Positions 31,906 to 41,423 of a stretch of 64,000 bases of DNA are shown in pieces. The notes under the pieces are model-generated. The model had not been told where the DNA came from. It did no database searches and worked only from the letters and a program-made list of their open reading frames with translations. The DNA is from Pseudomonas allokribbensis (lineage in GTDB: Bacteria; Pseudomonadota; Gammaproteobacteria; Pseudomonadales; Pseudomonadaceae), in contig NZ_CP062252.1 in the NCBI RefSeq assembly GCF_014863605.1, positions 2,923,001 through 2,987,000 on the forward strand, written 5' to 3'. Made by a program: the position numbers and the translations under genes. Positions within the stretch are counted from its first letter, which is position 1. The number at the start of each line of letters is the position of its first letter.

Positions 31906-32290
31906 GGGGCATATTCCTTGCGGGATGTAGAAAAAATCCCCCTCTCCGGGGGGAGGCGCAGCATGCCATCACAGTGCCTTCACTGGCCAAGAAAAGTGAA
32001 CTCTTCATTTGAAAATACATCCGTCTCCTCTTTTCATTGCGAGTGTCCGCTATCGGCCAAAAAGCAGATATTAAGGGATGGGACAATCACTTCAACCTCG
32101 CGATAGACACCCTGCAAATGACTTCGTATCCTCCTCGCAGTGCTCGTTCTTATTTCCTTTGTCTATGCTGCAATTCTAACGACAGATCCGACGGGCTCCG
32201 GGTAATACGTATGGACAAGGAGCGTTATGTCACACAAGAGGCGTAAACCATTCCATATTGTGCCCCACCTAATTATTTATAAGGAAGGTC
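31906..32290. other. 385-bp gap at the left edge of the AT-rich island
   Basis: No convincing gene. It holds a weak copy of the AAATAnATCnGTCCCC motif (32012-32034) and, at 32036-32067, a sequence similar to one at 36956-36988 on the other side of the island. Base composition drops toward AT from about 32.1 kb. Confidence 0.45.
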
Positions 32291-33265
32291 ATGCGAAAAA
32301 AACAGAGGTCATTAAACCAAGTAAAAGAAGATATCTCCGTTCGGGTTTTGCGAGAAAAGCTTCCAAAAGAGTGGGTTGTACATAGCTATGGAGCTGACTA
32401 CGGGATTGACTGTGTTGTTGAACTTTTCGACTTTATCGATGAGGAAAAAAATATAGCTGAAACGCTCGGCGAAAATTTCTTCGTTCAGTTAAAGTCATCC
32501 GATTGCATTGAGTACGGTACGAGAAAGGCATATGGCCGAGGAAATGTTGCTAAAGGAGCCCTAATCGAAGACAAAGACGACTGCGTTGAAATCCCGGTAG
32601 CTAAATTTCAATTGGATATGTCCGACATCCTAACCATTCAGTCAATTGGAATTGCAATTCCAGTGCTTTTGGTGTTGGTTGACACAAATTCCGAAAGGGC
32701 CTTCTTTTTATGTCTTAATGATTACATAGATAAAGTTCTTATCCCAGAGGATCCTAGTTATGCATCAAAAGGATCAAAGACAATCTACATCCCAACTGCC
32801 AATGAAATACTAGATACAGAAAATGCGCTCGTGGCATTAAGAGCGTATGGTAAACGCTCAAAAATGTATGGTGCGTTTGCTTTGTTTAACTATCAATTAA
32901 AAGAAATTTTTCGGATGCAGGGCAAAGCTGCATCCCCACATTTAATACCACTTGCGCAAGCAACGGAAATGATTAATGCCTTCGTCGATATTTCTTTACG
33001 ACAAGACATATGGACAGGCCATGAATTCTGGAAGCCAGTTCTGTGGAGCCACAGTGAACTACTCACGCTTAAGGAGAAATTAAGCAGGGGTGTGAAGTCT
33101 GAAGATCATGAACAATTCTTGACTTACTGTTCGGATTATGTTTGGCATCGTTTAACGAATTTGTCCAACATGTATGAGGAGTTAGTTAGAGAGTGGTTTA
33201 TGCCTACGTATCTGGCCATGCTTGCATCCTACCCCCCGAAAGAAAGTGAAGAAGTAAATGATTAA
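32291..33265 (+). CDS. DUF4365 (PD-(D/E)XK nuclease-fold) protein
   Basis: A 324-aa protein whose N-terminus is a DUF4365 domain. SYGADYGIDCVVELFDFI supplies D40 and E44, and NFFVQLKSSD supplies the Q66-x-K68 of a PD-(D/E)XK active site. The middle (VAKFQLDMSDILTIQSIGIAIPVLLVLVDT, RAFFLCLNDYIDKVL) is the usual DUF4365 core. The C-terminal 130 residues are helical and not recognised. DUF4365 proteins occur in defence islands, sometimes with ATPases; nuclease action here is inferred. SD GGAAGG. AT-rich, unlike neighbours outside 32-37 kb. Confidence 0.8.
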   Translation: MRKKQRSLNQVKEDISVRVLREKLPKEWVVHSYGADYGIDCVVELFDFIDEEKNIAETLGENFFVQLKSSDCIEYGTRKAYGRGNVAKGALIEDKDDCVEIPVAKFQLDMSDILTIQSIGIAIPVLLVLVDTNSERAFFLCLNDYIDKVLIPEDPSYASKGSKTIYIPTANEILDTENALVALRAYGKRSKMYGAFALFNYQLKEIFRMQGKAASPHLIPLAQATEMINAFVDISLRQDIWTGHEFWKPVLWSHSELLTLKEKLSRGVKSEDHEQFLTYCSDYVWHRLTNLSNMYEELVREWFMPTYLAMLASYPPKESEEVND

Positions 33266-33346
33266 AGCATTAGCAACGCGCTCGATCATCATTTACTTCG
33301 CTCGTTGCATAAACAAAAAAGTCGATCATGCGGCCGTCGCTAAACT

Positions 33347-34276
33347 CTAATCGAAAACCAGCTTATACATTTCTTCAAAATTTATTTTCCCTAGATGCAG
33401 ATCATTCGCACCTTCCAATATTTCGGCAGCTGAGGGTAGCCCCGAAATTAAAATAGTGCAGTTTAGGTCAAGTCGTTGGAGGAGAATGTTTAGCTCGCTT
33501 ACAATGTGTTCTCGCAATAAATTTTGGGCGTACTTGAACATGGATCTTTTGTGCGTCCTGTAATACTCGCACTGTGTATCGTCGGACCAGTCTCTTCGAT
33601 GCCAGTTCCAATTTGAAGTTGCTTTGTTTATATAAAGCTTCTGCAGTGCCGAATACTCATTGAAGTCAAATATTGAGGGCTCTACGCTATTCTCGAGTTC
33701 TTGCATCACGAATTGTGGGGTTGAGGCCGGCGGGATTTTTTCCAGTCGGCTTATCATTTTCCTATAGCCCTTAGCGCCTCCAAGCGCTTTCGGTATAGAG
33801 ATCGACCAAATATAGCGATTACTTTGGTGTAAAATTTTTCTTCGCCATGTCTGCTGGTCGGCACGTGGGATCACCTGGAACGTATAAAATGGTAATCTGA
33901 ACGTGCGCCTTGAGGATACCGGGTGAATACTGACTGATTTCTGGGTATTCACTATTTCATAGAGAGAAGATGGTGCCCAAGACAGCGCGCGAGCTATTTC
34001 TTCAATCGCTCGGCTGATGATTTCATTAAGATCACGAGCGCCCCTTTCTGAGAAGGAGGCAATTAATTCTCTGGCGGAGTTAATTTCATTTTCGGCTCCC
34101 TGGATACTTGCTGCGAAGTTTGGATGATGCCTGCTCCGACCGCCCAGCGGCATTATTCCTGTGGCAATATCCTCTCTCAGCATATGAGCGTATAGATGAT
34201 GCTCTCGATGATGCGTGTTCAAAGAGTAAAAAAATGAAGCTAGCTTAGGCGTAGGATTAAAAAATTGTTTTTTCAT
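33347..34276 (-). CDS. Unknown protein, partner of the 836-aa membrane protein
   Basis: A 309-aa soluble protein beginning MKKQFFNPTPKLASFFYSLN. ENEINSARELIASFSERGARDLNEIISRAIEEIARAL is a long helical stretch. A beta-rich centre (RRTFRLPFYTFQVIPRADQQTWRRKIL) and a basic C-terminal half follow. I find no motif I can name. The ATG is two bases after the stop of the upstream gene and has no SD of its own, so expression depends on that gene; an in-frame GTG or TTG a few codons earlier would overlap it. AT-rich. Confidence 0.65.
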   Translation of the reverse strand: MKKQFFNPTPKLASFFYSLNTHHREHHLYAHMLREDIATGIMPLGGRSRHHPNFAASIQGAENEINSARELIASFSERGARDLNEIISRAIEEIARALSWAPSSLYEIVNTQKSVSIHPVSSRRTFRLPFYTFQVIPRADQQTWRRKILHQSNRYIWSISIPKALGGAKGYRKMISRLEKIPPASTPQFVMQELENSVEPSIFDFNEYSALQKLYINKATSNWNWHRRDWSDDTQCEYYRTHKRSMFKYAQNLLREHIVSELNILLQRLDLNCTILISGLPSAAEILEGANDLHLGKINFEEMYKLVFD

Positions 34277-34277
34277 T

Positions 34278-36788
34278 TTAATCACCAATGCTTTCGCTAC
34301 CAGAATTTACCAAGTTGATGGTTTTTAACAAGCGTTCTTGCTTCCAGTTTAGTTTGAATGCGTTTGGCTTTATGGCATGCACGTACCAGCTAACGATAAA
34401 TAAATCATAGCCGCTGGGCAGTCTCTCAAAATGCCTGAAGTCTAAAGACTGGATCAGCGCGCTGGGATGAACGAAGCGATGGGCGACACTAATTCCATGG
34501 TGCTCGATAATTTCTTCGGTTTCTAAATCTCTGAATAGATCTAAAATAACTCGCTCCCATTCATACCTTAATTCTGCTCTTAATGGCAGTCCGAAGCCAT
34601 TGTTATTAAGGTTTGTAACTAAGCTCAGATAAGCCATGATGGTGTCTCTATTTGCCCCCGTAGACAATGCTGACCAAGCGGCCTTGACGGGTTTCCAGAG
34701 TGCCTTGTTACCATGGAGTTCTGACAAAAGTACAGCGTATCCGCTTAACTCAATGAGATCTAATAGGCATGCTGCAGCGGTTCGAAACGAGTCTTCTATT
34801 CCTACTGTAGTTCCGCTGGGCGGTCTAAGATTTTCAAAGCGTGTTATGCAACTGAGCATGTACGTGTGAAATATAGAGTTCGAAAGTTTATCGTCGTTCT
34901 CACATAGTGCTTGTAAAAAAGCTTCGCCGATAATAAAGGAGAATTGCCCTGGGTAGTCGGGAAAATCTTCGACCCTTTCCGAAAGTAGCAGGTCTGACTG
35001 TTGAGCAATCGACAGTATTAATTCTTTTTTGTGCTTGGCTATTTCGCTTTCAAGCTCATTGATTTTTAGCAAAGGCCATGGAAGATCGGATAAAAATCGA
35101 GATTCATTAGACGACAACCAGCTTGTATTCAACTCTTGCTGCGTGCGCTCGGCCTTATGCCAAAACTCATATTCACTACTTTGAACACATGCCTTTAGCC
35201 AACGGACCTCGTGACTGGAGAAGCTGTCTGAAAAATTTTTATAAAAGGCGCAAGATCTGCGAGGGAATGACACAATAATCTCTGCAAGACTTTTAGAAAA
35301 TGCCAAGTTCAGTATGTCATTCTGGTACCAAACAGGGGATATCACCCTGCCTTCAGATCGGAATTCCATACTCAGGCGAGTAAACAACCATTCGCCTTGT
35401 TGGATCAAGTAGGTGGGTAGGTTTATGTCATAGAGAGTTTCCTTAGCGCTCCAGTTCACATTTGTTAGCGATTCTGCGAGCTTTTGTATGCTGTTATGTT
35501 CAAGATGTTTGGTTAGAGCTAATGCTATTATTATAGGCAAACTTGCAACGCTTTCTATAATCGAGAGTCTTTCAAGATCCGTTAGGTGGATACTTTTTTT
35601 GTTAGATTCGTTTATGGCTTCAATTATTGTTTTTGATGCTCTTTCAGCAAGTCCAAATGCATCACTAAAATTACCATTGGCGACGTTGACTCTGATGTAT
35701 GACTCTAGGTGATTTATAAGTTGGATTGCATCTGCATGCCGGGTCTGTGTAATTGCCATTTTGATTGTTCGGAATACATCTGCGTGCAACTTTTGCTCAA
35801 CCCAATGCAAGGATCTAGTCATATCTGGCTGAAGCTTTGTCCCTGTGCGGTGAGCGATCATCACTCTGTGCGCCGGTGTGGCATACCAGTCTCGATGCTT
35901 GTATTGTTGAGGATACCAGTGACTATCTGAGGGGATTTTCCTTTTCAGATTCTCGTAAGCAGTTAAGAATAGTAAAACATGGCAAGTAAGCTGTGTCAGC
36001 GGTCTACCGTTCTGATGCGTTTCCTTCATGGTAATATCAATCAGTAGCCGTAGCGTCTCAATGCTGTGGTTAGCTAACTTGTAAGCATGGTGCTGGAATG
36101 CTGATGCCGACCAGTGGGGGCTGCCAGGCATTGTAATTAGAATTGCTTTATTAAATTCTTCGTATAAGTGGTATGAAAGCGCCGTGGGATCGAAGAGGTT
36201 AAATGCTGATCTTCCTAGCTTGACGAACGCAACGATTCCGGCCCCAGCTAGGAGTGCGATGAATGGAATTGCAACTATTATTCGAGGGAGGCCAACCACT
36301 CGACAAGCAATCAAAGTTAAGCATAACAACGTGAGCATCGATAAATATCTCATGTACACACTGCCGGACCGCTCTCTGGCTAAAAGATCTCTGATGCTGC
36401 CGGGAACTTTTGCATATATGGCGCTTCCCACTGATGTCAGAGCGGCATAGTACAAGCCTATAAATACTCCGCCAATGCCGGCGACCGAGGCTAAAAATGT
36501 TACATAGTCGCCATCATCTTGTACCTTCCATCCTGCGTCATTCAATGGGGACGCGAGCAGCGTGTTAACTCCGTAAAGCCCCGCCGATATACAACACGCG
36601 ATGATGAGTGAGTTTAAAGTTGCTTTTAAAGTGTAGGAAAGAGTGAGTGCGTCCAGAGCGTTTTTCTTCGCGTGATCCTTAATTGAATAACTGTTGCTCT
36701 GGAGAATAAAATGAAAACGATTGATATGCTTCCGCATTCTCCAATATGTTTTTCTGTCGAATAGCCGCTGCCCGGAAAACAAAGCCAT
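34278..36788 (-). CDS. Unknown 836-aa protein with four N-terminal membrane helices
   Basis: Predicted helices near residues 56-78 (LNSLIIACCISAGLYGVNTL), 96-118 (FLASVAGIGGVFIGLYYAAL), 145-166 (LSMLTLLCLTLIACRVVGL) and 169-191 (VAIPFIALLAGAGIVAFV). About 640 mostly helical soluble residues follow, rich in short repeats of hydrophobic and charged residues and Trp-containing segments. No nucleotide-binding, nuclease or protease motif is visible. SD AGGGAA. AT-rich and cotranscribed with the 309-aa gene. Domain layout suggests a membrane-anchored sensor or effector scaffold; function unknown. Confidence 0.7.
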   Translation of the reverse strand: MALFSGQRLFDRKTYWRMRKHINRFHFILQSNSYSIKDHAKKNALDALTLSYTLKATLNSLIIACCISAGLYGVNTLLASPLNDAGWKVQDDGDYVTFLASVAGIGGVFIGLYYAALTSVGSAIYAKVPGSIRDLLARERSGSVYMRYLSMLTLLCLTLIACRVVGLPRIIVAIPFIALLAGAGIVAFVKLGRSAFNLFDPTALSYHLYEEFNKAILITMPGSPHWSASAFQHHAYKLANHSIETLRLLIDITMKETHQNGRPLTQLTCHVLLFLTAYENLKRKIPSDSHWYPQQYKHRDWYATPAHRVMIAHRTGTKLQPDMTRSLHWVEQKLHADVFRTIKMAITQTRHADAIQLINHLESYIRVNVANGNFSDAFGLAERASKTIIEAINESNKKSIHLTDLERLSIIESVASLPIIIALALTKHLEHNSIQKLAESLTNVNWSAKETLYDINLPTYLIQQGEWLFTRLSMEFRSEGRVISPVWYQNDILNLAFSKSLAEIIVSFPRRSCAFYKNFSDSFSSHEVRWLKACVQSSEYEFWHKAERTQQELNTSWLSSNESRFLSDLPWPLLKINELESEIAKHKKELILSIAQQSDLLLSERVEDFPDYPGQFSFIIGEAFLQALCENDDKLSNSIFHTYMLSCITRFENLRPPSGTTVGIEDSFRTAAACLLDLIELSGYAVLLSELHGNKALWKPVKAAWSALSTGANRDTIMAYLSLVTNLNNNGFGLPLRAELRYEWERVILDLFRDLETEEIIEHHGISVAHRFVHPSALIQSLDFRHFERLPSGYDLFIVSWYVHAIKPNAFKLNWKQERLLKTINLVNSGSESIGD

Positions 36789-36955
36789 AATGATTCCCTT
36801 CTTTCACCGGCTTCTGTGCTCGGTGCTCTTAACGTTTTTGATAGTCCAAAATCTCACGACACATTGCATGGAATATCCCATCGATGACAGTCCAGTCAAC
36901 AGATAGCCATAGGTAGAGTGAATAGCCTCGGCCCCCCTAGAAGCTACCATGCCTA

Positions 36956-36988
36956 ATTGCGAGTCCGCTTTTGGCCGGAAGCGGGCCT
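36956..36988. repeat. Right-hand copy of an island-flanking motif
   Basis: ATTGCGAGTCCGCTTTTGGC, continuing CGGAAGCGGG, resembles 32036-32067 (ATTGCGAGTGTCCGCTATCG, continuing GCCAAAAAGCAG) in the same orientation, with gaps. Each contains an imperfect CCGCTT/AAGCGG-type inverted repeat. They lie outside the DUF4365 and 836-aa/309-aa genes. They could be relics of integration, or unrelated copies of a common genome repeat. Confidence 0.35.
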
Positions 36989-37028
36989 CGACGAATATTT
37001 GTATTAGCCGACTTCAGAGACTATCCAC

Positions 37029-37796
37029 TTAAGCCTTAACCCACCGCCCCCGACCCCAACCACTCAACCAATCCACCCCCCACACAAGCACCAACATCGC
37101 CAATATCACCGTCCCCGCCTGCGCCTCCTGAAACAGACTCAAGCTCACATACAACATCTGCCCCAACCCCCCAGCTCCGACAAACCCCAGCACGCTGGCC
37201 ATCCGAATATTGTTCTCCCACCGATACAAACAATACGCCAACAACTGCGGCGCCAGGTTCGGCAGCGTCCCATAACAAAACGCCAAAACCGGATTCCCTC
37301 CTTGCAACCGAATCGCCTCCGCCGGCTCCGGCGGCGTGTTCTCCAACGCTTCAGCAAACAACCGCCCCAACACGCCCGTGGTGTGCAGAGCCAGTGCCAG
37401 TGTCCCGGCATTCGGCCCAAGCCCGGCCGCAAGCACCATCAACGCAGCCCACACCAGTTCAGGAATGGCGCGCAGGGCATTGAGCAGCAGGCGGGCAACA
37501 CTCTGAAAAAACCAGCCAAACCGGCCAGCAGCGGGGAGTGCCAATACCAGTCCCAACACGGCGGCGAGGAGGGTGCCGAGGGCGGACATGGCGAGGGTTT
37601 CCATCGAGCCGCGCAGAATGGCGCTCAGGTAGCCGGGGCTGAGGTCGGGGCTGAGAAAACGGCCTACGTACGAGCCCATCTGTTTAAGGCTGGTGGCGCT
37701 GCCGAGTTCTTCCAGGTCGAGGCCGAGGTAGGCGAACGAGGCGATGACAGCGGCGACGATGGCGATGATCAGCAACGGATTGATCAGGCGTTTCAT
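37029..37796 (-). CDS. phnE: Phosphonate-type ABC transporter permease (second copy)
   Basis: A 255-aa inner-membrane permease with six predicted helices and the EAA loop ALENTPPEPAEAIRLQGGNPVLAFCYGTLPNLAPQLLAY. ALRAIPELVWAALMVLAAGLGPNAGTLALALHTTG and the end [17 protein letters not shown] are PhnE signatures. The ATG overlaps the stop of the upstream permease (ATGA). Last gene of the four-gene operon; forms a heterodimer with the other permease. Confidence 0.88.
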   Translation of the reverse strand: MKRLINPLLIIAIVAAVIASFAYLGLDLEELGSATSLKQMGSYVGRFLSPDLSPGYLSAILRGSMETLAMSALGTLLAAVLGLVLALPAAGRFGWFFQSVARLLLNALRAIPELVWAALMVLAAGLGPNAGTLALALHTTGVLGRLFAEALENTPPEPAEAIRLQGGNPVLAFCYGTLPNLAPQLLAYCLYRWENNIRMASVLGFVGAGGLGQMLYVSLSLFQEAQAGTVILAMLVLVWGVDWLSGWGRGRWVKA

Positions 37797-38620
37797 GCCA
37801 GCCTCCAGCGCAGCAGGCGGCTGAGTTGGTCGGCGCCGAGGACGAGGAGGAGGAAGGTCAGGAGCATACTGGCGACTTCGCCGCCGGCGAACATGCGGAT
37901 CGACAGGTCGATCTGTTGGCCGAGGCCGCCGGCGCCGACGAAGCCCATCACGACCGAGGCGCGGATGGCGCATTCCCAGCGGTAGACGGTGTAGGAGAGC
38001 AGCTCCGCCGCGACGTTGGGCAGTACGCCGTAGGCGAAACTGGCCAGGCGTCCGCTGCCGGCCTGGAGCAGGGCGTGGGCCGGGCGTTGGTCGGTGGATT
38101 CGAAGATTTCGGCGTAGACCTTACCGAGCATGCCGCTGTAGGTGATCGCGATCGCCAGTACGCCCGCTGCCGGGCCGAGACCGACGGCGCGCACGAACAG
38201 CAGCGCCCAGACGATTTCCGGCACGCTGCGCAGGAAGATCAGCAGCCCGCGCACCGGCCAGCGCAGCAGGCGGCCCAACAGGCTCGGGCGGCCGCTGCGT
38301 GACGCGGCGGACAATGATAAGGCGCGGCTGGCGAGCAGGCTGGCCGGCACCGCCAACAACAGGGCCATGGCCATGCCGGCGGTGGCGATGGCCAGGGTTT
38401 GCAGGGTGGCTTTGAGCAGTAGTTGAAGAAACTCCCGATCATGTTCCGGAGGCCAGAATGTCGAGACAAACCGGCCGATTTCGTTCTGATTGTCGGCACG
38501 CAACAGCACACCCACATCCAGTTCGCTGAGCTGAATCCCCGGCCACAGCAAGGCAATCGCCAGCACGGTCAGCAGCAGCCGTGGCAGTGCGGCGGGGTCG
38601 CGGGTGTCGGCGCTCAGCAT
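37793..38620 (-). CDS. phnE: Phosphonate-type ABC transporter permease (first copy)
   Basis: A 275-aa permease. [62 protein letters not shown] includes the EAA loop, and [19 protein letters not shown] closes it, nearly parallel to the second permease. It starts seven bases inside the ATPase gene end. The N-terminal extension ([25 protein letters not shown]) is the first helix. Two PhnE genes side by side are a known arrangement in phosphonate/phosphite-type importers. Confidence 0.88.
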   Translation of the reverse strand: MLSADTRDPAALPRLLLTVLAIALLWPGIQLSELDVGVLLRADNQNEIGRFVSTFWPPEHDREFLQLLLKATLQTLAIATAGMAMALLLAVPASLLASRALSLSAASRSGRPSLLGRLLRWPVRGLLIFLRSVPEIVWALLFVRAVGLGPAAGVLAIAITYSGMLGKVYAEIFESTDQRPAHALLQAGSGRLASFAYGVLPNVAAELLSYTVYRWECAIRASVVMGFVGAGGLGQQIDLSIRMFAGGEVASMLLTFLLLVLGADQLSRLLRWRLA

Positions 38621-39411
38621 CGGGGAATCTGCACAACCAGCGGCGGCACGGTCGGCGCCGGGGATTGCAGTTGTTCGTTGGCGTAGAGGGTGTCGAGCAT
38701 CTCGCGGCTGACCTGCGCGGACGGGCAGTCGAAGAGGATTTGCCCCTCGCGCAAACCGATGATGCGCGGGAAGTGCGCCAGCGCCAGTTCCACCGCATGC
38801 AGGCTCGCGACCAGCGTGACGTTGTGCTCCCGGGCATGGCGCGACAGGATCGACAGCGTGTGCCCGGCCAGCACCGGGTCCATGGCCGAGACCGGCTCGT
38901 CAGCCAGCAACACCTCCGGTGCCTGATACAAAACACGGGCAATGCCGACCCGTTGCAATTGCCCGCCGGACAGTTGCCGGCATTGGCTGAAGAGTTTGTC
39001 CGCCAGATCCAGTCGCGCCAATGCCGTGCGAGCGCCGGGCACGTCGAGCGGATGCAGCAGGTTGATCAGGCTTTTGCCCAGGCTCCATTGTCCGAGTTTG
39101 CCGGCCAGCACCGCCGTCACCACCCGTTGCCGGGGCGGCAGGGGTGGCGCCTGATGGATCAGGCCGATGCGTGCGCGCAGGCGTTGTCGCTGGTGGGCGG
39201 ACAAGTGCCAGGCGCGCTCGCCCAGCACTTCGATGTCGCCGCTGCTGGGGCGAATGGCGGTGGCCAGCAGATTCAGCAGACTCGATTTGCCGGCGCCGGA
39301 CGGGCCGATGATCGCCACCTGTTCGCCGGCCTCGATCTGCAAATCCACGCCGCGCAGGGCTTCGACGCCATGGGTGTGGCGCAGAAAACCCTGCTGGAGG
39401 CGCAAGGTCAT
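38614..39411 (-). CDS. phnC: Phosphonate-type ABC transporter ATPase
   Basis: A 265-aa ABC ATPase: Walker [18 protein letters not shown]-loop [14 protein letters not shown], signature [16 protein letters not shown], Walker [14 protein letters not shown] and the switch SLHAVELAL. The sequence [29 protein letters not shown] is PhnC-like. Powers import together with the two permeases. Its start overlaps the binding-protein stop (ATGA). Confidence 0.9.
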   Translation of the reverse strand: MTLRLQQGFLRHTHGVEALRGVDLQIEAGEQVAIIGPSGAGKSSLLNLLATAIRPSSGDIEVLGERAWHLSAHQRQRLRARIGLIHQAPPLPPRQRVVTAVLAGKLGQWSLGKSLINLLHPLDVPGARTALARLDLADKLFSQCRQLSGGQLQRVGIARVLYQAPEVLLADEPVSAMDPVLAGHTLSILSRHAREHNVTLVASLHAVELALAHFPRIIGLREGQILFDCPSAQVSREMLDTLYANEQLQSPAPTVPPLVVQIPRC

Positions 39412-40262
39412 TTCAGCAATTCGGCGGCGCGGGCGGCTTCCTCGATGCCTTTGTAGTTGTCCGGGCTGGTGGCGATGAAGCGACTGGCGGCTTGCAGGTC
39501 GAGGATTTTCTTCTGCTCGGGGTTGGCCGGGTCGAGGTCGAGGAAGGCCTGTTTGATCTTCGCCGCCAGCGCCGGGTCGAGGGTGCCGCGCACGGTCCAG
39601 TTGTAATCGAAGTAGGTCGGGGTGGTGGCAAAGACCTTGACCTTGTTGGTGTCGACCTTGCCGGCGTCCACCAGTTTCTGCCAGACGCTGGCGTTCAGTA
39701 CACCGGCGTCGACCTTGCCGGCCTGCACCCAGGCGACGGTGGCGTCGTGGGCGCCGGAGTAGCCGACGCGGCTGAAATAGGTTTCCGGTTTGATGCCGTC
39801 CTTGAGCATGAAATAGCGCGGCATCAGGCTGCCGGACGTCGACGACACCGAACCGAAGGCGAAGGTTTTGCCTTTCAGGTCGGCGAGGCTTTTGACGTTC
39901 GGGTCGGCGGTGATGAATTTGCTGGTGAACTGCGCATCTTGCTCGCGCTGGACCAATGGGATGACCTTGGGATCACTTTTCAGCTGTGCCTGGACAAAGG
40001 TGAAACCGCCGAGCCACGCCATGTCGAGACGGTTGGTGGCCAACGCTTCGACCACCGCCGGGTAGTCGGCCACCGGCACAAACTCGACTTTCATGCCCAG
40101 TTTCTGCTCCAGATAAGCCCCCAGCGGCTCGAACTTGCGCAGCAGCTCGGTCGGGGCTTCGTCGGGAATCGCGCTGACCTTCAACACATCTGCGGCGTGC
40201 GCCAGCACGGCGGACAGGGACAGGGCCAAACCAGCGGTCAGTGCCAGGGTTCGCTTGAGCAT
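39408..40262 (-). CDS. PhnD-like substrate-binding protein, possibly selenate-type
   Basis: A 284-aa periplasmic protein with signal peptide (ending AVLAHA). [64 protein letters not shown] strongly resembles the PhnD subgroup labelled putative selenate-binding protein. [22 protein letters not shown] is the usual PhnD serine-rich ligand loop. Whether the ligand is selenate, phosphite, phosphonate or another oxyanion cannot be decided. SD GGAG precedes the ATG. No selenium, phosphonate-lyase or phosphite-oxidation gene lies nearby. Confidence 0.8.
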   Translation of the reverse strand: MLKRTLALTAGLALSLSAVLAHAADVLKVSAIPDEAPTELLRKFEPLGAYLEQKLGMKVEFVPVADYPAVVEALATNRLDMAWLGGFTFVQAQLKSDPKVIPLVQREQDAQFTSKFITADPNVKSLADLKGKTFAFGSVSSTSGSLMPRYFMLKDGIKPETYFSRVGYSGAHDATVAWVQAGKVDAGVLNASVWQKLVDAGKVDTNKVKVFATTPTYFDYNWTVRGTLDPALAAKIKQAFLDLDPANPEQKKILDLQAASRFIATSPDNYKGIEEAARAAELLK

Positions 40263-40362
40263 GGAGTTCTCCGTTTCGTGGTCGTCTGGATCGATGCGCG
40301 GGTGATGACATTCGTCATCGGGTGCAAAGTCAGGTTAGACGAAACGGCGCGATTGCGAGGGC

Positions 40363-41259
40363 TCAGTCCACTTGAGAGAAACGCTCCACCAGCCAATCGA
40401 TGAACACCCGCACCCGATTGCTCAAATGCCGGTTCGGTGGATACAGCAGATGAAACGGATACGCCGGCGGCCGCCAGTCCGTGAGGATCGGCACCAGTTC
40501 ACCGCGCTCGATGGCGGCCCTGACCGTGTAGCTGAAGGTGTGGATGATCCCCAGTCCCGCCAGCCCGGCTGCCAGGTGCGCGTTGCTCTCGTTGACGCTG
40601 ACCAGGCCTTTGCCTTCGATCTGATGGCGTTCGCCGTGGCGCTGGAAGTTCGACGGCAGGATGCGCCCGGTGGACGCCGAGCGGTAGGTGATCATCTGAT
40701 GGTTGGCCAGCTCCTGCGGATGGCTCGGCGTGCCGTGACGTTGCAGATAGTCGGGCGTGGCGCAGGTGGTCCATGAGACTTCGCCGAGGCGGCGCACGGC
40801 GAGGGTTTGCTCGGTCAGCGCGCCGCCGCGAATCACGCAGTCGACGCGCTCGCTGATCATGTCCACCGGGCGGTCGCTGACGCCCAGATCAACCTGAATA
40901 TCCGGGTAGCGTTCGAAGAACTTCGGCAGCTCGGGAATCACCAGCATCGTCGCGGTGGAGCCTCCGATGTCCACGCGAATCTTGCCGCGCGGTAACCCCT
41001 GGGCTTGGCTGAAACCCTGATCGATGTCGTCCAGTTGATGCAGCAGTTGTTGCGTCAATTGGTAGTAGGAAGCGCCGTCGGCCGTGACGGTGAGGCGGCG
41101 GGTGGTGCGTTGCAACAGGCGCACGCCGAGGTGGCTTTCCAGTTGCCCGATCAGTTTGCTGACGGTGGTTTTCGGCAGGTTCAGCGAGTCGGCGGCTTTG
41201 GTGAATGAACCGCTTTCCACGACGCGGGCAAAGGTGCGGATCGCCATTAACTGATTCAT
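40363..41259 (-). CDS. LysR-type transcriptional regulator
   Basis: A 298-aa LysR protein of the CrgA/AaeR-like group: LMAIRTFARVVESGSFTKAADSLNLPKTTVSKLIGQLESHLGVRLLQRTTRRLTVTADG. Effector domain follows with RVDIGGSTATMLVIPELPKF. Divergent from the SDR gene across a 164-bp region holding a TTGTGCA-N6-TGCACAA palindrome. It probably controls the SDR gene. Confidence 0.9.
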   Translation of the reverse strand: MNQLMAIRTFARVVESGSFTKAADSLNLPKTTVSKLIGQLESHLGVRLLQRTTRRLTVTADGASYYQLTQQLLHQLDDIDQGFSQAQGLPRGKIRVDIGGSTATMLVIPELPKFFERYPDIQVDLGVSDRPVDMISERVDCVIRGGALTEQTLAVRRLGEVSWTTCATPDYLQRHGTPSHPQELANHQMITYRSASTGRILPSNFQRHGERHQIEGKGLVSVNESNAHLAAGLAGLGIIHTFSYTVRAAIERGELVPILTDWRPPAYPFHLLYPPNRHLSNRVRVFIDWLVERFSQVD

Positions 41260-41294
41260 CGGCTCGGGCTCGGAGGGGAAGGCAGGGCTGAGTA

Positions 41295-41314
41295 TTGTGC
41301 ATGTATGTGCACAA
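41295..41314. promoter_or_regulatory. TTGTGCA-N6-TGCACAA palindrome, probable LysR binding site
   Basis: Exact 7-bp arms separated by six bases lie between the divergent LysR and SDR genes, 36 bp before the LysR start codon. The spacing accommodates the T-N11-A core expected for LysR recognition. Confidence 0.65.
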
Positions 41315-41423
41315 ACAAAACCGATTTGGCGGATTTTTCAATTCAATCCATCGGCCTAAAGTCGCTTTCAACGGCTCACCTACGACCCGTCACCTTCCTT
41401 GAAACGGTTATTGGAGACACATC

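Noticed and set aside
32037..32246. 69-codon frame in the gap before the DUF4365 gene
   Set aside because: Weak composition, no SD and no recognisable protein; treated as intergenic.
38581..39456. 291-codon plus-strand open frame
   Set aside because: Antisense of the ABC ATPase with intact Walker motifs.
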